Assembly: GCA_946894095.1 (NCBI GenBank)
Contig: OX335655.1
Coordinates: 11,222,001-11,286,000 of the forward strand
Source: Incurvaria masculella
Lineage: Eukaryota > Arthropoda > Insecta > Lepidoptera > Incurvariidae
Length of the DNA stretch: 64,000 nt
Reading direction: 5' to 3'
A program made the translations under genes and the position numbers. Under the pieces are notes generated by a model, which did no database searches, was not told the DNA's origin, and saw only the letters and a list, made by a program, of their open reading frames with translations. Shown here in pieces: positions 37,201 to 48,074 of this stretch (position 1 is its first letter; every line of letters begins with the position of its first letter).

Positions 37201-38109
37201 AGCAAATGACACTGAATCGTAAAATCTGCTTGCTAACTTTTTTTGGTGCATTTTATTTATCGAAAAATTTGAACTGCCACATACATATATAATTCGATGT
37301 TATATACTAAAAATGTTATTAATTTACCGAGTATTTTATTAGTTATTTTAAAATTGAGTAACGAAGTAAGTATTTCCAGGAAGGATTTCGGAAAAGTAGC
37401 GAGATTCTCTTTCTACGATTGCCAAATTGAAGTGTGAAAAAAGCCATAAAACCACAACTTCAGACGCGTGAAAGAAACTTCAATATTGATTCAAACACCC
37501 CCTTTATGACGCGTCGCCACGGCAACCGTCAGTCATCCCTCGCAAGCCGCAATGCCTTCGCGATTAACTGTGAACTAAATGAAATATTGAAGTTCCACGA
37601 GAGGATCGATACAGGACATAATTGAAGAGAAGCACGCAACATGGCCGAAGCGACGGTACGCCCCTGTAATGTCTTATTGTCCTGTCCATTATTCGGTTGG
37701 AGGTTCGTGACATGCAAATTCAGTAGTGACGTCACGCTTAACCGTCACGCATTATTTTTACCGTCTTTATGATGATCCGCGGTTCTGCATAGGGCTACGA
37801 ACACATTGGGACGTAAAGAGACCATATCAACCGTAAATCATTTGAAATAATGTCACCTTCTCTTGTGATATTCAAGTTTAACGTGACTTTAACACCATCA
37901 ACATTAAAAGCTTCTTGCATTATGTTTGGTCTGAAATAGGCAGAGATCTAAATCTTTTGAAATATGTAAATCTTTTTGTGACCCCAACCCTTTATGTTCA
38001 AAGAATGAAATTGCCTTTGCCTAAATTCTACCTTGAATGGCCCCCCAAAATAAGATTGAATTTAAATGGAATTAAAATTTTATATGGCTTTGGATGGATC
38101 GAATTTGTT
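34300..38109. other. Intergenic stretch between the claudin-like gene and the 38 kb repeats
   Basis: Low-complexity AT-rich sequence with a small tandem motif (ATATAAGCGAA-like, 34325-34365) and a fragment of the CTGGCATTCAG MITE family at 36205-36285. The open frame 36314-36511 looks protein-like in places (IDSVTHYFEETFGTPLAPDQ) but has no family match or clear splice sites, so it is left unassigned. Confidence 0.4.
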
Positions 38110-38588
38110 TTAAGGCCCTGGTACTAGCCAAATCGCAAAGTTAGACGAGGCACCCCAAGTTAACTAACTAAGTCTGACGATTATAAGTGTCATTCTTACA
38201 ATATATGATTCCTTGTCCAGGAATCAACCTATTTTGGTTAATGTATGTTTCCTTTTTCTATACAAAATACATTGCGAAAACGGTGTCCATTTCCGAATTT
38301 TTTTGACTAAATGTAGAAATCTAAAAGCAAATGGAACTTTTTGTTTATGCATATATGCTGCTTTTGCTTATATCTAGAAATCGAATTACTTTCAGATTTC
38401 TAATGAGAAAAATCAACTTTTTTATTTTTATTATTATTTAAATATATGATGGAATAAAAAAATATTAACAATCCATTATCAGTCTGGAGTTCTATTTGGA
38501 TTTGCTGAAGCGTTTCACTACATATTATTACATTTGTTAAAAAGTGCATTTGTATGGCGCGAGTAGTTGGCTAGTCCTAGCGCCTTAA
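38110..38588 (+). mobile_element. TTAA-flanked MITE, family 1, copy 3
   Basis: Close relative of 1892-2370 in the same orientation and of the same 479-base length, bounded by TTAA. Its right border abuts another inverted-repeat element at 38589. Confidence 0.85.
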
Positions 38589-38961
38589 GGGGTGGTTTTC
38601 TACACGAGACGGAGGGACAAATATTGTATCGACAGTATATGCAAGTATTCCTGGTCGTACCTACGGACTCCGCATAACATCCAGTTACTTCTCTATCAGC
38701 AATGTCATCAGTTAAAATTTCTGGTCAAGATAGATGCATGGAAGGAGCGATCAGTATGGCGGCAGCGTAACCACGAGTTAATGGAAAGTTAGCTCGCTTA
38801 CGAATTCGGGTCTTGCAATCTCGAATGTAAATAGCGTCCTGTGAAGTTCTTATGTGTTCTTACGTGTCGTCGGAACTTAACTACATCGGTAGTAAGCGAT
38901 TTCACAATCAAACTTACTCGTCGGTGCTGCCGCCATTGAATTAAAGTAGCTACGCCACCCC
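38589..38961. mobile_element. MITE with GGGGTGG terminal inverted repeats
   Basis: It starts GGGGTGGTTTTCTAC and ends GTAGCTACGCCACCCC. Its interior (GCTTACGAATTCGGG, AATAGCGTCCTG, CTTACGTGTCGTCGGAAC) recurs in pieces at 29500-29720, 30095-30207, 33890-33985 and 34230-34300, so it is a family with several broken copies here. Confidence 0.6.
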
Positions 38962-40702
38962 TTTTTTTATGAAAAACCGGTTCCTTTGCTGAGGACCAAA
39001 GGTGCTCAGGTGTTGTAGGTATGATGAAAGCAGTCCGCGCCGGCAGGCAGTTCCATATCTTGGCGGTGCGGCAGAGAAATTAGTTTGATAAATGGTTCAA
39101 CAATTTTCTTCCATTCTTATTATTTATTATTTTTTAAGCCACTTTGAACTCTTTGAACCCAAGCTCATCTTAAATTGTTCCAATGCCACCCACTTCAAAG
39201 CTTAGGCCTCTCTCAACCTTACAGGTTTTGAAGTTGTGGTCATTTTCCTCCCTGGGTGACCAACCTTATCTGGGAGTAGATACTTGTAGCATCATTTGAT
39301 ATTTTTTGTACAGTTACACTTACATTACTTTTACTATAACTATAGATTTACATTAATTATTACATTCAAGATACATAGGTAATGATAATGAAGAAGTTAC
39401 CGCAGACGCCAACATTACCCTATATACACTCATCTGCATTTTAAATGTTAACCACAACATATTTTACGCAATGTAAAGGCGCTGTGACGCTTTGCTTCAC
39501 AGTCTGAATGTATGAATATTTCATGGCATAACATTATTATTTGGGCGCGTCGCGTCGCGGGCACGCGGTTTGCGGTCTCTGCTTGTTTTAACTGTGCTGG
39601 CCCCGTGGGCACGTTCACGTATTTGTTCAGCGCGGTCTACTTACATTTGCGTGAATGAAGACGTTTTTTTTTATTTTCCTTCAACTCGGATGTTATTGTT
39701 AGAATGAGCGAGTGAGTACTGGCTAAAATACTGGAGTAAACGGCGCCTGTACTCAATACGGACTTCAATATTATAGCATTGTATATGTAGTTTATTATTA
39801 TTTATTTATTTATTCATTTATTCATTTACATTATTACACTTATACATAATACTTTACACCTATATACCTATTCGTATAATGTAGTTTCACAAAAAACAAA
39901 GAAAGTAAAGAAAATGAACAAAATTATTAGCTAAATTATTATTAGTAGTTGATCAAACTCGATAGTTTATAACCAAGTATTTAATGCCTTCTCGATCATT
40001 ATGATGACAATGCACTGTCAGTATATAAGTATATACTATATTCAAACCGTTATCAAATTTGGAATTCTTGGCATAACCAAATTATACAGTAAGTTTACGC
40101 ACGGGTGGACGTCCCCTTCAGTGGCTGGCACACATATTTCAAACATAAAATTTCAAGTCCTACAAAATACTCAGTATTGATGTGGGTGCACTATTTACTT
40201 CGTTTGTTTTAAAATATCAGGCAACAAAAATTTAACAATAAGAAAAAAAATGACATAAAAAGTAAATAATAAACGTCATACATAATTTTCCTTGTGTAAC
40301 TTGTTTGTTAGCTGTAAGTTTTCTTTTTAATAAATAAATAAATAAATATTACTATGTAACGACAGGCCCTTCCATAAGCACAAATGGAGCAACCAAAGTG
40401 GTGTTCTATGCGTCGTGGGGACACCACTTTGTCGCCAGACAGCCGCTCTCTGTGCGTAGCCTCTTGGTAATAATGTACCCAAAAAATGCTCAAATGTGTG
40501 GTCAAACCGTGCAAGAATTATATAAAAAAACGCAAAGAATGACGGAATATCGGAATACTGGAACAGGCGACTGAATTGTATGAAAGGAAATATCCTTACC
40601 TTTTACATATCACTGGTTGTAAAATATATAAATGTCCATCCTAGTTATTTTCCCGATGACGAAAGTATCAAATTTATGTTAAATTCATTATCTTTCATGC
40701 AC
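38962..40702. other. Gene-free stretch upstream of the CFAP184-like gene
   Basis: No exon or clear repeat recognised. A run of ATTTATTTATTCATTTATTC-like sequence lies at 39800-39830 and a GC-richer patch at 39545-39640. Confidence 0.4.
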
Positions 40703-40833
40703 GCGTGTTGCGGAAAAACGACGGACAGGATGACGTGCTGCAACTCAAGAAGACTCCATCCAAGGCGTTGCCTAAGAACAAACATCGGAACTCTTCCAGC
40801 GGTCTGTTGAATTCAGCTTACTTCTTGATCCGA
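40703..40833 (+). CDS. Possible upstream coding exon of the CFAP184-like gene
   Basis: An open stretch reads RKNDGQDDVLQLKKTPSKA and continues to FLIR, ending at a possible donor (CGA|GTAACC). It would join exon 41460 in phase 0. The composition (charged, Lys/Asp/Ser) suits the low-complexity N-terminal region of this family. There is no clear acceptor at its 5' end, so this is only a suggestion. Confidence 0.22.
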
Positions 40834-41459
40834 GTAACCACGACCAAGAAACCTATTCCATGACTGGGTCGGAGTGATCTACGTTTACGTTTGTATGAAA
40901 CGCTACTCGAGGCGAATTGACTTTATGTGGATATGAACATTTCTTTCTTTGGGTAAATGTTCAAAATAAAAAAAATACGCAACGTTACTCATGAAAGGTT
41001 AATGACGGTTTCAAGCAGATAGTGAAGAGTTTATTTTATGTTTACTATGCTCTGCGTACACATCTGCTTAATCCCATATTTAAGATACCTTGCGGGTTTG
41101 AGAACAGGCTAAGAGCTTGACTAAAGTTTAAATCTGCAATTTACTAGGTACTTCAGGGAAATCCATGCAGGTTTTCAGCCTTACGTAAGAAATACACGTT
41201 AAGGTTGGTTGAATGAAAAATCGTTGAGCATTGAAAATAAATTACCATTCAGCGAGCACTGAGCTCACAAAAAGAGTAAGCTTGCCAACTCTGCATCAGA
41301 GCGGATTTCATGAATTCCACCAAGAATACTTTTTTATTGGTGGTGCATCTCGAAATCATGGGAAAGTCCATGTCAGACAGCCAGTCGGAAATGCAGCGGG
41401 CAACTATCATTAATATAATGTTGGAGATACATGTCCTCTTAAAAATAATGTGAATGCAG

Positions 41460-44400
41460 TGTATGATTGTAGACTCATCGATGGTGAAGCTCGATTCGGA
41501 GCAGGAACATGCTGAACAAATAACAGGCGTTGACAAGCTGACCATATCCATAGACCGTGAAGTTTACCTACAGCATCTGCGTGACCTGCAGACAGAACAC
41601 GGGAATCTAACTTTGAAGAACGGCATTTTACAGAGACGTCTCGCTGAGTATTACAGGTATGCGATTCAAGTATCATAACATACTGCTAGAAATGTGAAAA
41701 GACAGGATTCTGTGACTGCATAAGGTTTCTGACTGCTTTTGAGCGGTTCATAGCCTAGTGGGGCGGGGACTTGCCTCGCATACCAAACGCTTGGGTTCAA
41801 AACACCACATTATTTCTCATTCTGAGTTGTTTTTGTCACTTTGCAGGTGCATTTTGTCATGAAGGCGAGATGCTCCATGGTTCGGATTTCCATGTAAAAC
41901 TGTAGGTCCCCATCCCCTACTAGGTGATAGGAATTAAGTCCTCCCGGGTTGGTACCATTGCATTGGATGAAAAGATGGTCGAAGCGGCAATGAAAAATTG
42001 TCCGTAATTTCCATCCTGTTCAATGTAGCCATGCTCATAAAGGGAATCTTCTCGCATGGCACATAATTCCTTCGGTAATGTGGTGTATTGGGCTAGTATA
42101 ATATAACGGTAGATGTGTAGTATAAATTATCCATATCAGGTTGCATGAAATAAACAAAAAAGGTAGAAATTCTTCAGATTAAATAGACAATACATTTGTG
42201 AAGTAATGATGATCAGGAACCGCAAACTTTGGGTAACTGGGACGAGAAGTTTGGATTCGATCAGCTCGGCTCATGTGTGTGAACTTGCTTGCTTGAACTT
42301 GCTCCGTTCCTTTCATGCACCAATTTATTTTCCTCTCTAAGTTGGAAGTGCATTTGGTGACGATTGCTTGCAATTTAATGGTTCCATATCGATGTAAAAC
42401 TTCAGGTCCTCTTCTCTTCCTATAATTGTTAAGCGTACCCGGGTTTATAAAATCTTTCTTCGATTCTTTGAATCAATTCATTCTTTGAATCTTTGAATAA
42501 TTGAATCTTTGAATTGCATATTAATCCTTCTCATGAAGCAATTTTACTAACATAGCACCGAAGTCGTTCAGAAAAGCGATGTGTTGGGCCAATATCCTTG
42601 CAATGATCATCAGTGTGGTCGAAGCCATCCATGTTCAGTTACATTAAAAAATACTAGAGATTAAATGAGCTAAATTATTACAAACTCGCAGGAAAATACA
42701 AAACGTAATTTAGTAATTATTTTAGAAGTACAGGCTTAATTAATTCACTCAAAGCATATCTTACATTCATTAAGCAATCATAACAATAGAGTAGATGGTT
42801 TTATGCGTATTTTTTTTCAGGAAACGTAAGCTCGATCATGCCCTTAAGGACATCAGATCATTGGAAGGAGACGAAATGAGGGATAAATATACCCGCAAAC
42901 TTCTGGCTTACTCTGATCTCAAAGAAAATGAAGGCTCGGAAATGGCTGAGGTCTGACGTTTTGTCTGCAATTTTTTTTTATACCTTGCATGTAAAGATAA
43001 AGCTCTTAGGAATTAAGGATTTTACGAAGCTTACTTGCTGATTGCCCAAAGTAGCCTTATTAATATTACTATTATCTATCTGTACGCATACCTTTTTAGT
43101 TTTAGCTCATTGACAGAATAAGTTAATATTTTCCTGTACTAGTAAAAGCTGACTGGATAGATGGAAGAAAGACATTAACTATGGCTGATTGATTTGGCAG
43201 ATACGTTCTAAAACAGAGGAAGGCGAGCGGCATCACGAAGAGCACCTGCGAGGTGCCACCGAGAAGTTCCGAGAGCTGCAACAGCTGGAAAAGACCACCG
43301 GCCTCGGGCTCATCTACTTCAATAAGGGGAAACCCATTGCTGATAAGGTGAATAAAACTTTGCATCGCTTAAGTTGGTTTGGAAATGTCGCCTCCACTCT
43401 GTAGATGGTGCCGTATAACATGAATTGTAACTTTGTAAGTTAATGCATGGATGCATAATATGGTATAGCAGATTGGTGCTGATGCAGTCTAAAGTTGACG
43501 AAGAATTAACGACTACAAAGACAACTAACCGTAGTTTATTGATTCGCTCACTAAGGAAATAAAATCTTCCCATGAACTCTATATATTTAGATGGCTCTCT
43601 GAAACATTGTAGACTCAACTTCTATGTTCAGTAAGATTCTAAATGAAACCATGCTTATGTAAAGATACGGTTCTGGGATGGCTCCTAACTTCATCAGGTA
43701 TTTGGTATGTTGGGCTACGTAATCCATATTAAGTAAAACAAGATGAGATGTAAACAAGATATTACGCAGATATCGCAATAACATCGTTTTTTTTTTGGTT
43801 CTGGTATCTTCTTGTTCTCTAACCAAAAACACACAATCGTGGCTTCAGACCGTGGAGAGGTTGCTCCACCTACAGCGCCGCAAGACTGAGCAGATGTCGG
43901 CTCTCCGTCTCCGATACATCAGAGCTCGGAACGCCGTCAACGAGTTAGAGGCGACCGTGCGGCGTCTGGAGAACCTCGCGCCGGGGCTCACGGTGGCGCA
44001 CTATCACCAGCTACTCATCGATAACCAGAACTACAGAGATAAAATCGAAGGTACTGTCGTTTTATTTTGAATCTAAATTAACACATGACCGGGATTCAGA
44101 CAGCGGAAAGACTGCTCCACATCAGTGTTGCAGACATCAGCTCTCCGTCTTCGATACATCACAGTTCGGAACGCCGTCAGTATCTCGCGCCGGGGTTCTC
44201 GGTAGCTTACTGCCACCAGCTGCTCATCGACACCCTGAACTATAGCGATAAGATTGAAGGTGCTGTCTTTTTAATATACTCAACACATTACCGGGCTTCA
44301 GACAGAGGAGAGACTGCTCCACCTTAGCTTCGTAAGACTGGGCAGACGTCGGCTATCCGTCTCTCATACATGAGAACACGGAATGTCGTCAACGAGTTGA

Positions 44401-47181
44401 AGGGGACCATGCAGCGCCTTTTGAACATCGCGTCAGGTCTCACGGTGGTGCACTACCAAAAGCTACTCATCGACAACCAGAACTACAGCGATGAGATTGA
44501 TGGTGCTGTTTTTTTATTACCATTTCTAATCAAACACATGGCCGTGACTTCAGACCGTGTAGAGGTTGCCCTACCGACAGCGCGCAGCGTCGCAAGACTG
44601 AGCAGACATCGGCTGGAGTTGGCCTCCAACTCGTTGATGGCGTTCACGATCGAAGATTTTATGTGTCAGAACTTTTCGATGAATATAAACTTTCACATGA
44701 CTTCTTAAAGTTTGATCGTTCCGCTTAACTCCCCATATAAACGTGGAAAGAAGATCAAATTTGTCCGTTCCTGTATGTTTTATTTCTGACAATTATATAT
44801 ATATTATTTATTTTAATATAAGTAACTAAACATTTATCCAAAGCAATGTCCCTCCACAGAGCGCGACGACGAGCTGGTGAAGAATCGCACCAAAGTGACG
44901 GAGCACAACCAGATTCTGGCGCACATTCGTGAGAAGATGAGCCATACGGACAAGCTCATCGACTCCACCGAGTGCGACCTGGGCGACGCAGAGATGGACT
45001 GGCTCAACGCGCGGGAGAAACTTAACGACGTTAAGGTATCTTAAGCTGAGATTCGAAGACAGTTCTAAAGAAGAATCTCAAGCATTGAGTCAGTCAATTT
45101 TTATATTAAGTGTTTAATAATTAATTTCAAATTTGGCAGTCGGGAAACTTGAGGATCATCTCAAGACCCAAGAACTGTCATTTAATATCAGTATTAACGT
45201 GTAACGGAGACTATCGACATTTGCTGAGTGTGACTTGCGCGACGCGGAGATTAACTAGCTCAACGTGAGGGAGATACTTAACGACGTGAAGATCTCTTAA
45301 TCTTTTCACTTCCATCTGCCTGGCTAAGAATTTCTACCTCTACTAAGTATCACCTGGCCTACGCTCAACTGGCTCAACGCCACTCAACGCCAACTGGTTC
45401 ACAAAAAAAATCACTTTTTTTTATTAAAAACGCCCCTTAAATTTGTATCCCGTAGCCTACCTACTACGGCAAATGAGATACAGCCCTGTGACAGACGGAC
45501 GGATGGACGGACGGACGGTAGGACGGATGGACGGACGGACGGATGGACAGCGGAGGCTTTGTAATAGGGCTCCGCTTTCAGTATCCTGGCAAAACAGATT
45601 AGATTACATTGTATACATATTGCATAGTTATTTTTACATAAACATATTTGCTTCAACAGTGGCAACGATAAGGTTGTAATAACCTAACCCTTACCTAACC
45701 TAAACTAGATGAAGCTAACCTAACCGAACCTAACCTCACCTAATTTTGCAGTGGAAAAACACGGATATAAGACTGTCGTGAAATTTAAAGAAATTATTTA
45801 TCTGTCCTTTGAACAAGGTACAATTTTCCACGCCGACTGCGAATTACGAGTATACTAGCGAAATCGTCATCGAGGCCGTAACGGTTTCATGCTCCATAAA
45901 CTGTAAAATTTCAATCATTTTTTTTATCACGTTTGAAAGCTTGCTTCTATGTCCATATGTCTTTATTTTCATCATTTATTATATTATTATATTATTTATC
46001 TTAATTTCCCTTAAAAAAAATCTAAAATGACTACTTTTGCCAATTATCAGCCAATATTTTCCAATCTAAAACGTCAAATAAAAAAAATTAAACATACAGA
46101 CGAAGTCTCGACAATATATTTTCGAGTCCAACATTTCAAAAATCTAGTAAAACATTTAGAGACAAATGATAGTATAGGTAATTGATAGGGTGGGCTGTTA
46201 ATATCGTTGAATAAAGGATGGAATACATTTGAACTTCTTTGTTTTTAATTGAAATACCTGTATTATCTTGTATTGTATTGTGTAAGCTCTGTAAGCTCTA
46301 AATTTCTAATTGAACTGACTGCTTCGTTTGACAGTCTCGTCGGGACTCGCTACGCATGCAGCTCAACATTGAACACCAGAAGGCTGGACTGTTGACACGG
46401 CGCGACCTGCTCAGTGACTACGAGGCAGCCACTAATGAGGTACACGTCAGGCTCGGTAGCCCAGTGTGCGACGCCTTGCGAATCGATAAGCTGGGGAAGC
46501 ACCTCTGAGCGCGGTTAGGTTCTGAATGGGTGACCATTTTCAACCGTTGAAGCTGGCCGTGGTTCAGATTCCACGTAAAACTGTAGGTCCCCTTCCTAGG
46601 TGGTAGGGTTAATCCTGCCCGGGTTGGTACCATCGCATTGAATGAACGATGGTCGAAGCGGCAATGAAAATTATCCGTGTTTTCCATCCAGTTCAATGTA
46701 GCCGAGCAATATCAGGAAGGTCCTGGCGTGGCAGTTCGGTATTAGCCATCCATGTCCAATTACTTAAAAAAGACAGATATTTTAGGTGGATTCAGACTAC
46801 GAAAGACATCATTTTTGCTATCAGAACTTTTTGAAGATATTCCCTAAGTTACGGCACCCCAGCTGTTGCACCGTGCATAACCGATTCTCACCGTTCCAAA
46901 TAAATTCGTACATGTTTACCACCAGATACATGATTTCCTTCCTTTACCTCCACAATCAGGTCGCAGTGTTGAAGCAACGGAAGATAGAGCTGGAGCAGAG
47001 CATCGCTCGCAGATCGAAGGAGCTCCGCGCGGCGCGCGTGGCCGTGCGCACGTCGCGTGAAGACGCTGCCCTGATCGGTGTGGGCTTGTCGCAGCTCAAC
47101 CATCAGACTTCATCGCTGCATCGCAACATCACAACGGACATGGAGAATTCTTCCCCATCGAACCTGCTGGCGGACTGTTGA
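41460..47181 (+). CDS. CFAP184: Coiled-coil axonemal protein resembling CFAP184/CCDC96 (N terminus not found)
   Basis: Seven exons join in frame: 41460-41656, 42821-42950, 43201-43347, 43849-44050, 44860-45035, 46335-46439 and 46960-47181 (TGA), giving at least 392 residues. The product is almost entirely charged heptad-like coiled coil. The stretch made by exons 4 and 5 has the pattern of the CCDC96/CCDC113 domain (DUF4201): LRLRYIRARNAVNELEA, then APGLTVAHYHQLLIDNQNY and KIEERDDELVKNRTKV. The QKAGLLTRRDLLSDYE motif further on also fits CCDC96. In ciliated organisms CFAP184 with CFAP263 forms a complex near the base of radial spokes; in an insect this would be a sperm-flagellum role (inference). 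An in-frame stop at 41451 shows an upstream exon or another start is needed. The donor after 42950 (GTCTGA) is weak. The C terminus is uncertain because of the 122-bp array. CFAP263 is the main alternative. Confidence 0.78.
41747..42152 (+). mobile_element. SINE with tRNA-like head, copy 6
   Basis: Full copy in the first recognised intron of the CFAP184-like gene (TAGCCTAGTGGGGCGG head, TCGAAGCGGCAATG body). Confidence 0.75.
42270..42652 (+). mobile_element. SINE with tRNA-like head, decayed copy 7
   Basis: Head remnants and the AAGTGCATTTGG region can be followed to a TTGAATC-rich tract (42455-42515) that replaces part of the body. The tail GTGTTGGGCCAATAT and CATCCATGTTCAGTTACAT is clear. 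Confidence 0.6.
44100..44259 (+). pseudogene. Decayed tandem copy 1 of CFAP184-like exon 4
   Basis: This copy matches exon 43849-44050 from just after a preserved CAG acceptor (44097-44099) to a preserved donor-like GAAG|GTGCTG. About 42 bases in the middle (the NELEATVRRLEN part) are deleted, and the segment before the deletion is shifted in frame. The ends (TAERLLH and HQLLIDTLNYSDKIE) remain readable. Included in the mRNA it would damage the coiled coil. Confidence 0.8.
44302..44502 (+). pseudogene. Decayed tandem copy 2 of CFAP184-like exon 4
   Basis: Nearly full length (201 versus 202 bases) with acceptor and donor positions kept. A single-base deletion near the LHLQRRKT part brings an early TGA at the YIRARN position. 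After that the original frame reads RTRNVVNELKGTMQRLLNIA and then HYQKLLIDNQNYSDEID. Confidence 0.82.
44554..44652 (+). pseudogene. Decayed tandem copy 3 of CFAP184-like exon 4, ending in an inverted piece
   Basis: The first 60 bases match the start of exon 4 after a CAG acceptor. From about 44614 the sequence turns into the reverse complement of the exon's own NAVNELEA part (reverse complement GAACGCCATCAACGAGTTGG). It is therefore a truncated copy joined to an inverted fragment of the same exon. Confidence 0.72.
45212..45300 (+). pseudogene. Decayed partial copy of CFAP184-like exon 5
   Basis: It matches the 3' half of exon 44860-45035 (STECDLGDAEMDWLNAREKLNDVK) with an in-frame TAG replacing the Trp and with the donor GT lost (AAG|ATCTCT against AAG|GTATCT). 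It lies about 180 bases beyond its parent in the next intron. Confidence 0.75.
45400..45590 (-). mobile_element. GTCC-tract interspersed element, partial copy 5
   Basis: Reverse-oriented fragment with an expanded GGAC/GGAT tract (45487-45550) and the flanking CTACGGCAAATGAGATACAG. The outer ends are missing. It lies in the intron before CFAP184-like exon 6. Confidence 0.75.
45672..45745 (-). repeat. Short TTAGG-like tract
   Basis: CCTAACC/CCTAA words repeat about eight times with interruptions; reversed this is close to the insect telomere repeat TTAGG. Weaker tracts lie at 1769-1840 and 3085-3110. Confidence 0.5.
45765..46190 (+). repeat. Unnamed interspersed repeat, copy 1
   Basis: Shares GGTACAATTTTCCACGCC, GCGAAATCGTC and TAGTAAAACATTT with copies at 48075 and 55315. 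No inverted ends or coding region recognised. Confidence 0.55.
46450..46771 (+). mobile_element. SINE with 5S rRNA-like head, copy 3, just after a splice donor
   Basis: Well-preserved head (GAGCGCGGTTAGGTTCTG, GGGTGACCATTTTCAACC) and body, A-rich end. It starts only 10 bases after the 5' splice site of CFAP184-like exon 46335-46439. Confidence 0.8.
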
Positions 47182-47770
47182 GGCGAGCTGCCCGATGTTA
47201 GGGAGTGGCAGTGCTCGATCCACCATTGCCGCCAACACATTACAATCTCACTCACTGTTTAGGGGTGAATCCGTCCCCATCGAACCTGCTGGCGGACTGT
47301 TGAGGCGAGCTGCCCAATGTTAGGGAGCGGCATTGCTCGATCCACCATTGCCGCCAACACATTACAATCTCACTCACTGTGTAGGGGTGAATCCGTCCCC
47401 ATCGAACCTGCTGGCGGACTGTTGACGCGAGCTGCCCGATGTTAGGGAGTGGCATTGCTCGATCCACCATTGCCGCCAACACATTACAATCTCACTCACT
47501 GTGTAGGGGTGAATCCGTCCCCATCGAACCTGCTAGCGGACTGTTGACGCGAGCTGCCCAATGTTAGGGAGCGGCATTGCTCGACCCACCATTGCCGCCA
47601 ACACATTACAATCTCACTCACTGTGTAGGGGTGAATCCGTCCCCATCGAACCTGCTGGCGGACTGTTGACGCGAGCTGCCCGATGTTAGGGAGTGGCATT
47701 GCTCGATTCACCATTGCCGCCACCACACCATAATGACACTTACTGTGCAGGGGTGAATTCGTCCCTAATA
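47147..47770 (+). repeat. 122-bp tandem array at the 3' end of the CFAP184-like gene
   Basis: The anchor CCCCATCGAACCTGCTGG recurs at 47153, 47275, 47397, 47519 and 47641, and in diverged form at 47763, an exact 122-base step. Each unit contains a short piece that resembles the end of the coding region, then CACTCACTGT(G)TAGGGGTGAAT, which looks like a splice acceptor and the start of the next exon. Units differ by a few bases. The period is not a multiple of three, so the array cannot extend a reading frame. Confidence 0.93.
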
Positions 47771-47884
47771 AATCTGCTGGCCGGCAATTGCCCCATACCG
47801 CTGACTGAGAGCGACTGCGAAAAAACGCAGAATACTTTGCAGCGTGATAACTTCTGCTTTTTACTCCTCGAAGCCGACATATGA
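47751..47884 (+). CDS. Possible alternative or ancestral terminal exon of the CFAP184-like gene
   Basis: After an acceptor-like CTTACTGTGCAG the sequence reads VNSSLINLLAGNCPIPLTES and continues open to TGA at 47882-47884. An AATAAA follows 8 bases later. The start parallels the ENSSPSNLLADC end of the preceding coding exon, so this is the most diverged and probably oldest copy of the 122-bp unit. It may be the true 3' end of the transcript. No donor that would join it in frame was recognised. Confidence 0.4.
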
Positions 47885-47891
47885 GCTTATG

Positions 47892-47897
47892 AATAAA
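47892..47897 (+). terminator. Poly(A) signal AATAAA for the CFAP184-like gene
   Basis: AATAAA lies 8 bases after the TGA at 47884. Another lies near 48034. Either suits the 3' end of the + strand transcript. Confidence 0.5.
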
Positions 47898-48074
47898 ATT
47901 TCTTTGGAATTAATTTTTAAGAATCTATTGAAATGTTTGAGTTTTGAATAATAATGCGCAAACAATTATTAATGTTAACATCATTTTAAAATTCATCCAA
48001 CATGATTGTTATGTATTGTATTTTCAATATGAAATAAATATCTATGATAAATATTGTTATATCTCGTTTGAAAT

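Noticed and set aside
47252..47726. Two 76-codon - strand frames with repeated VRQQVRWG motif
   Set aside because: They are the antisense reading of the 122-bp array; the repeat itself explains the recurrence.
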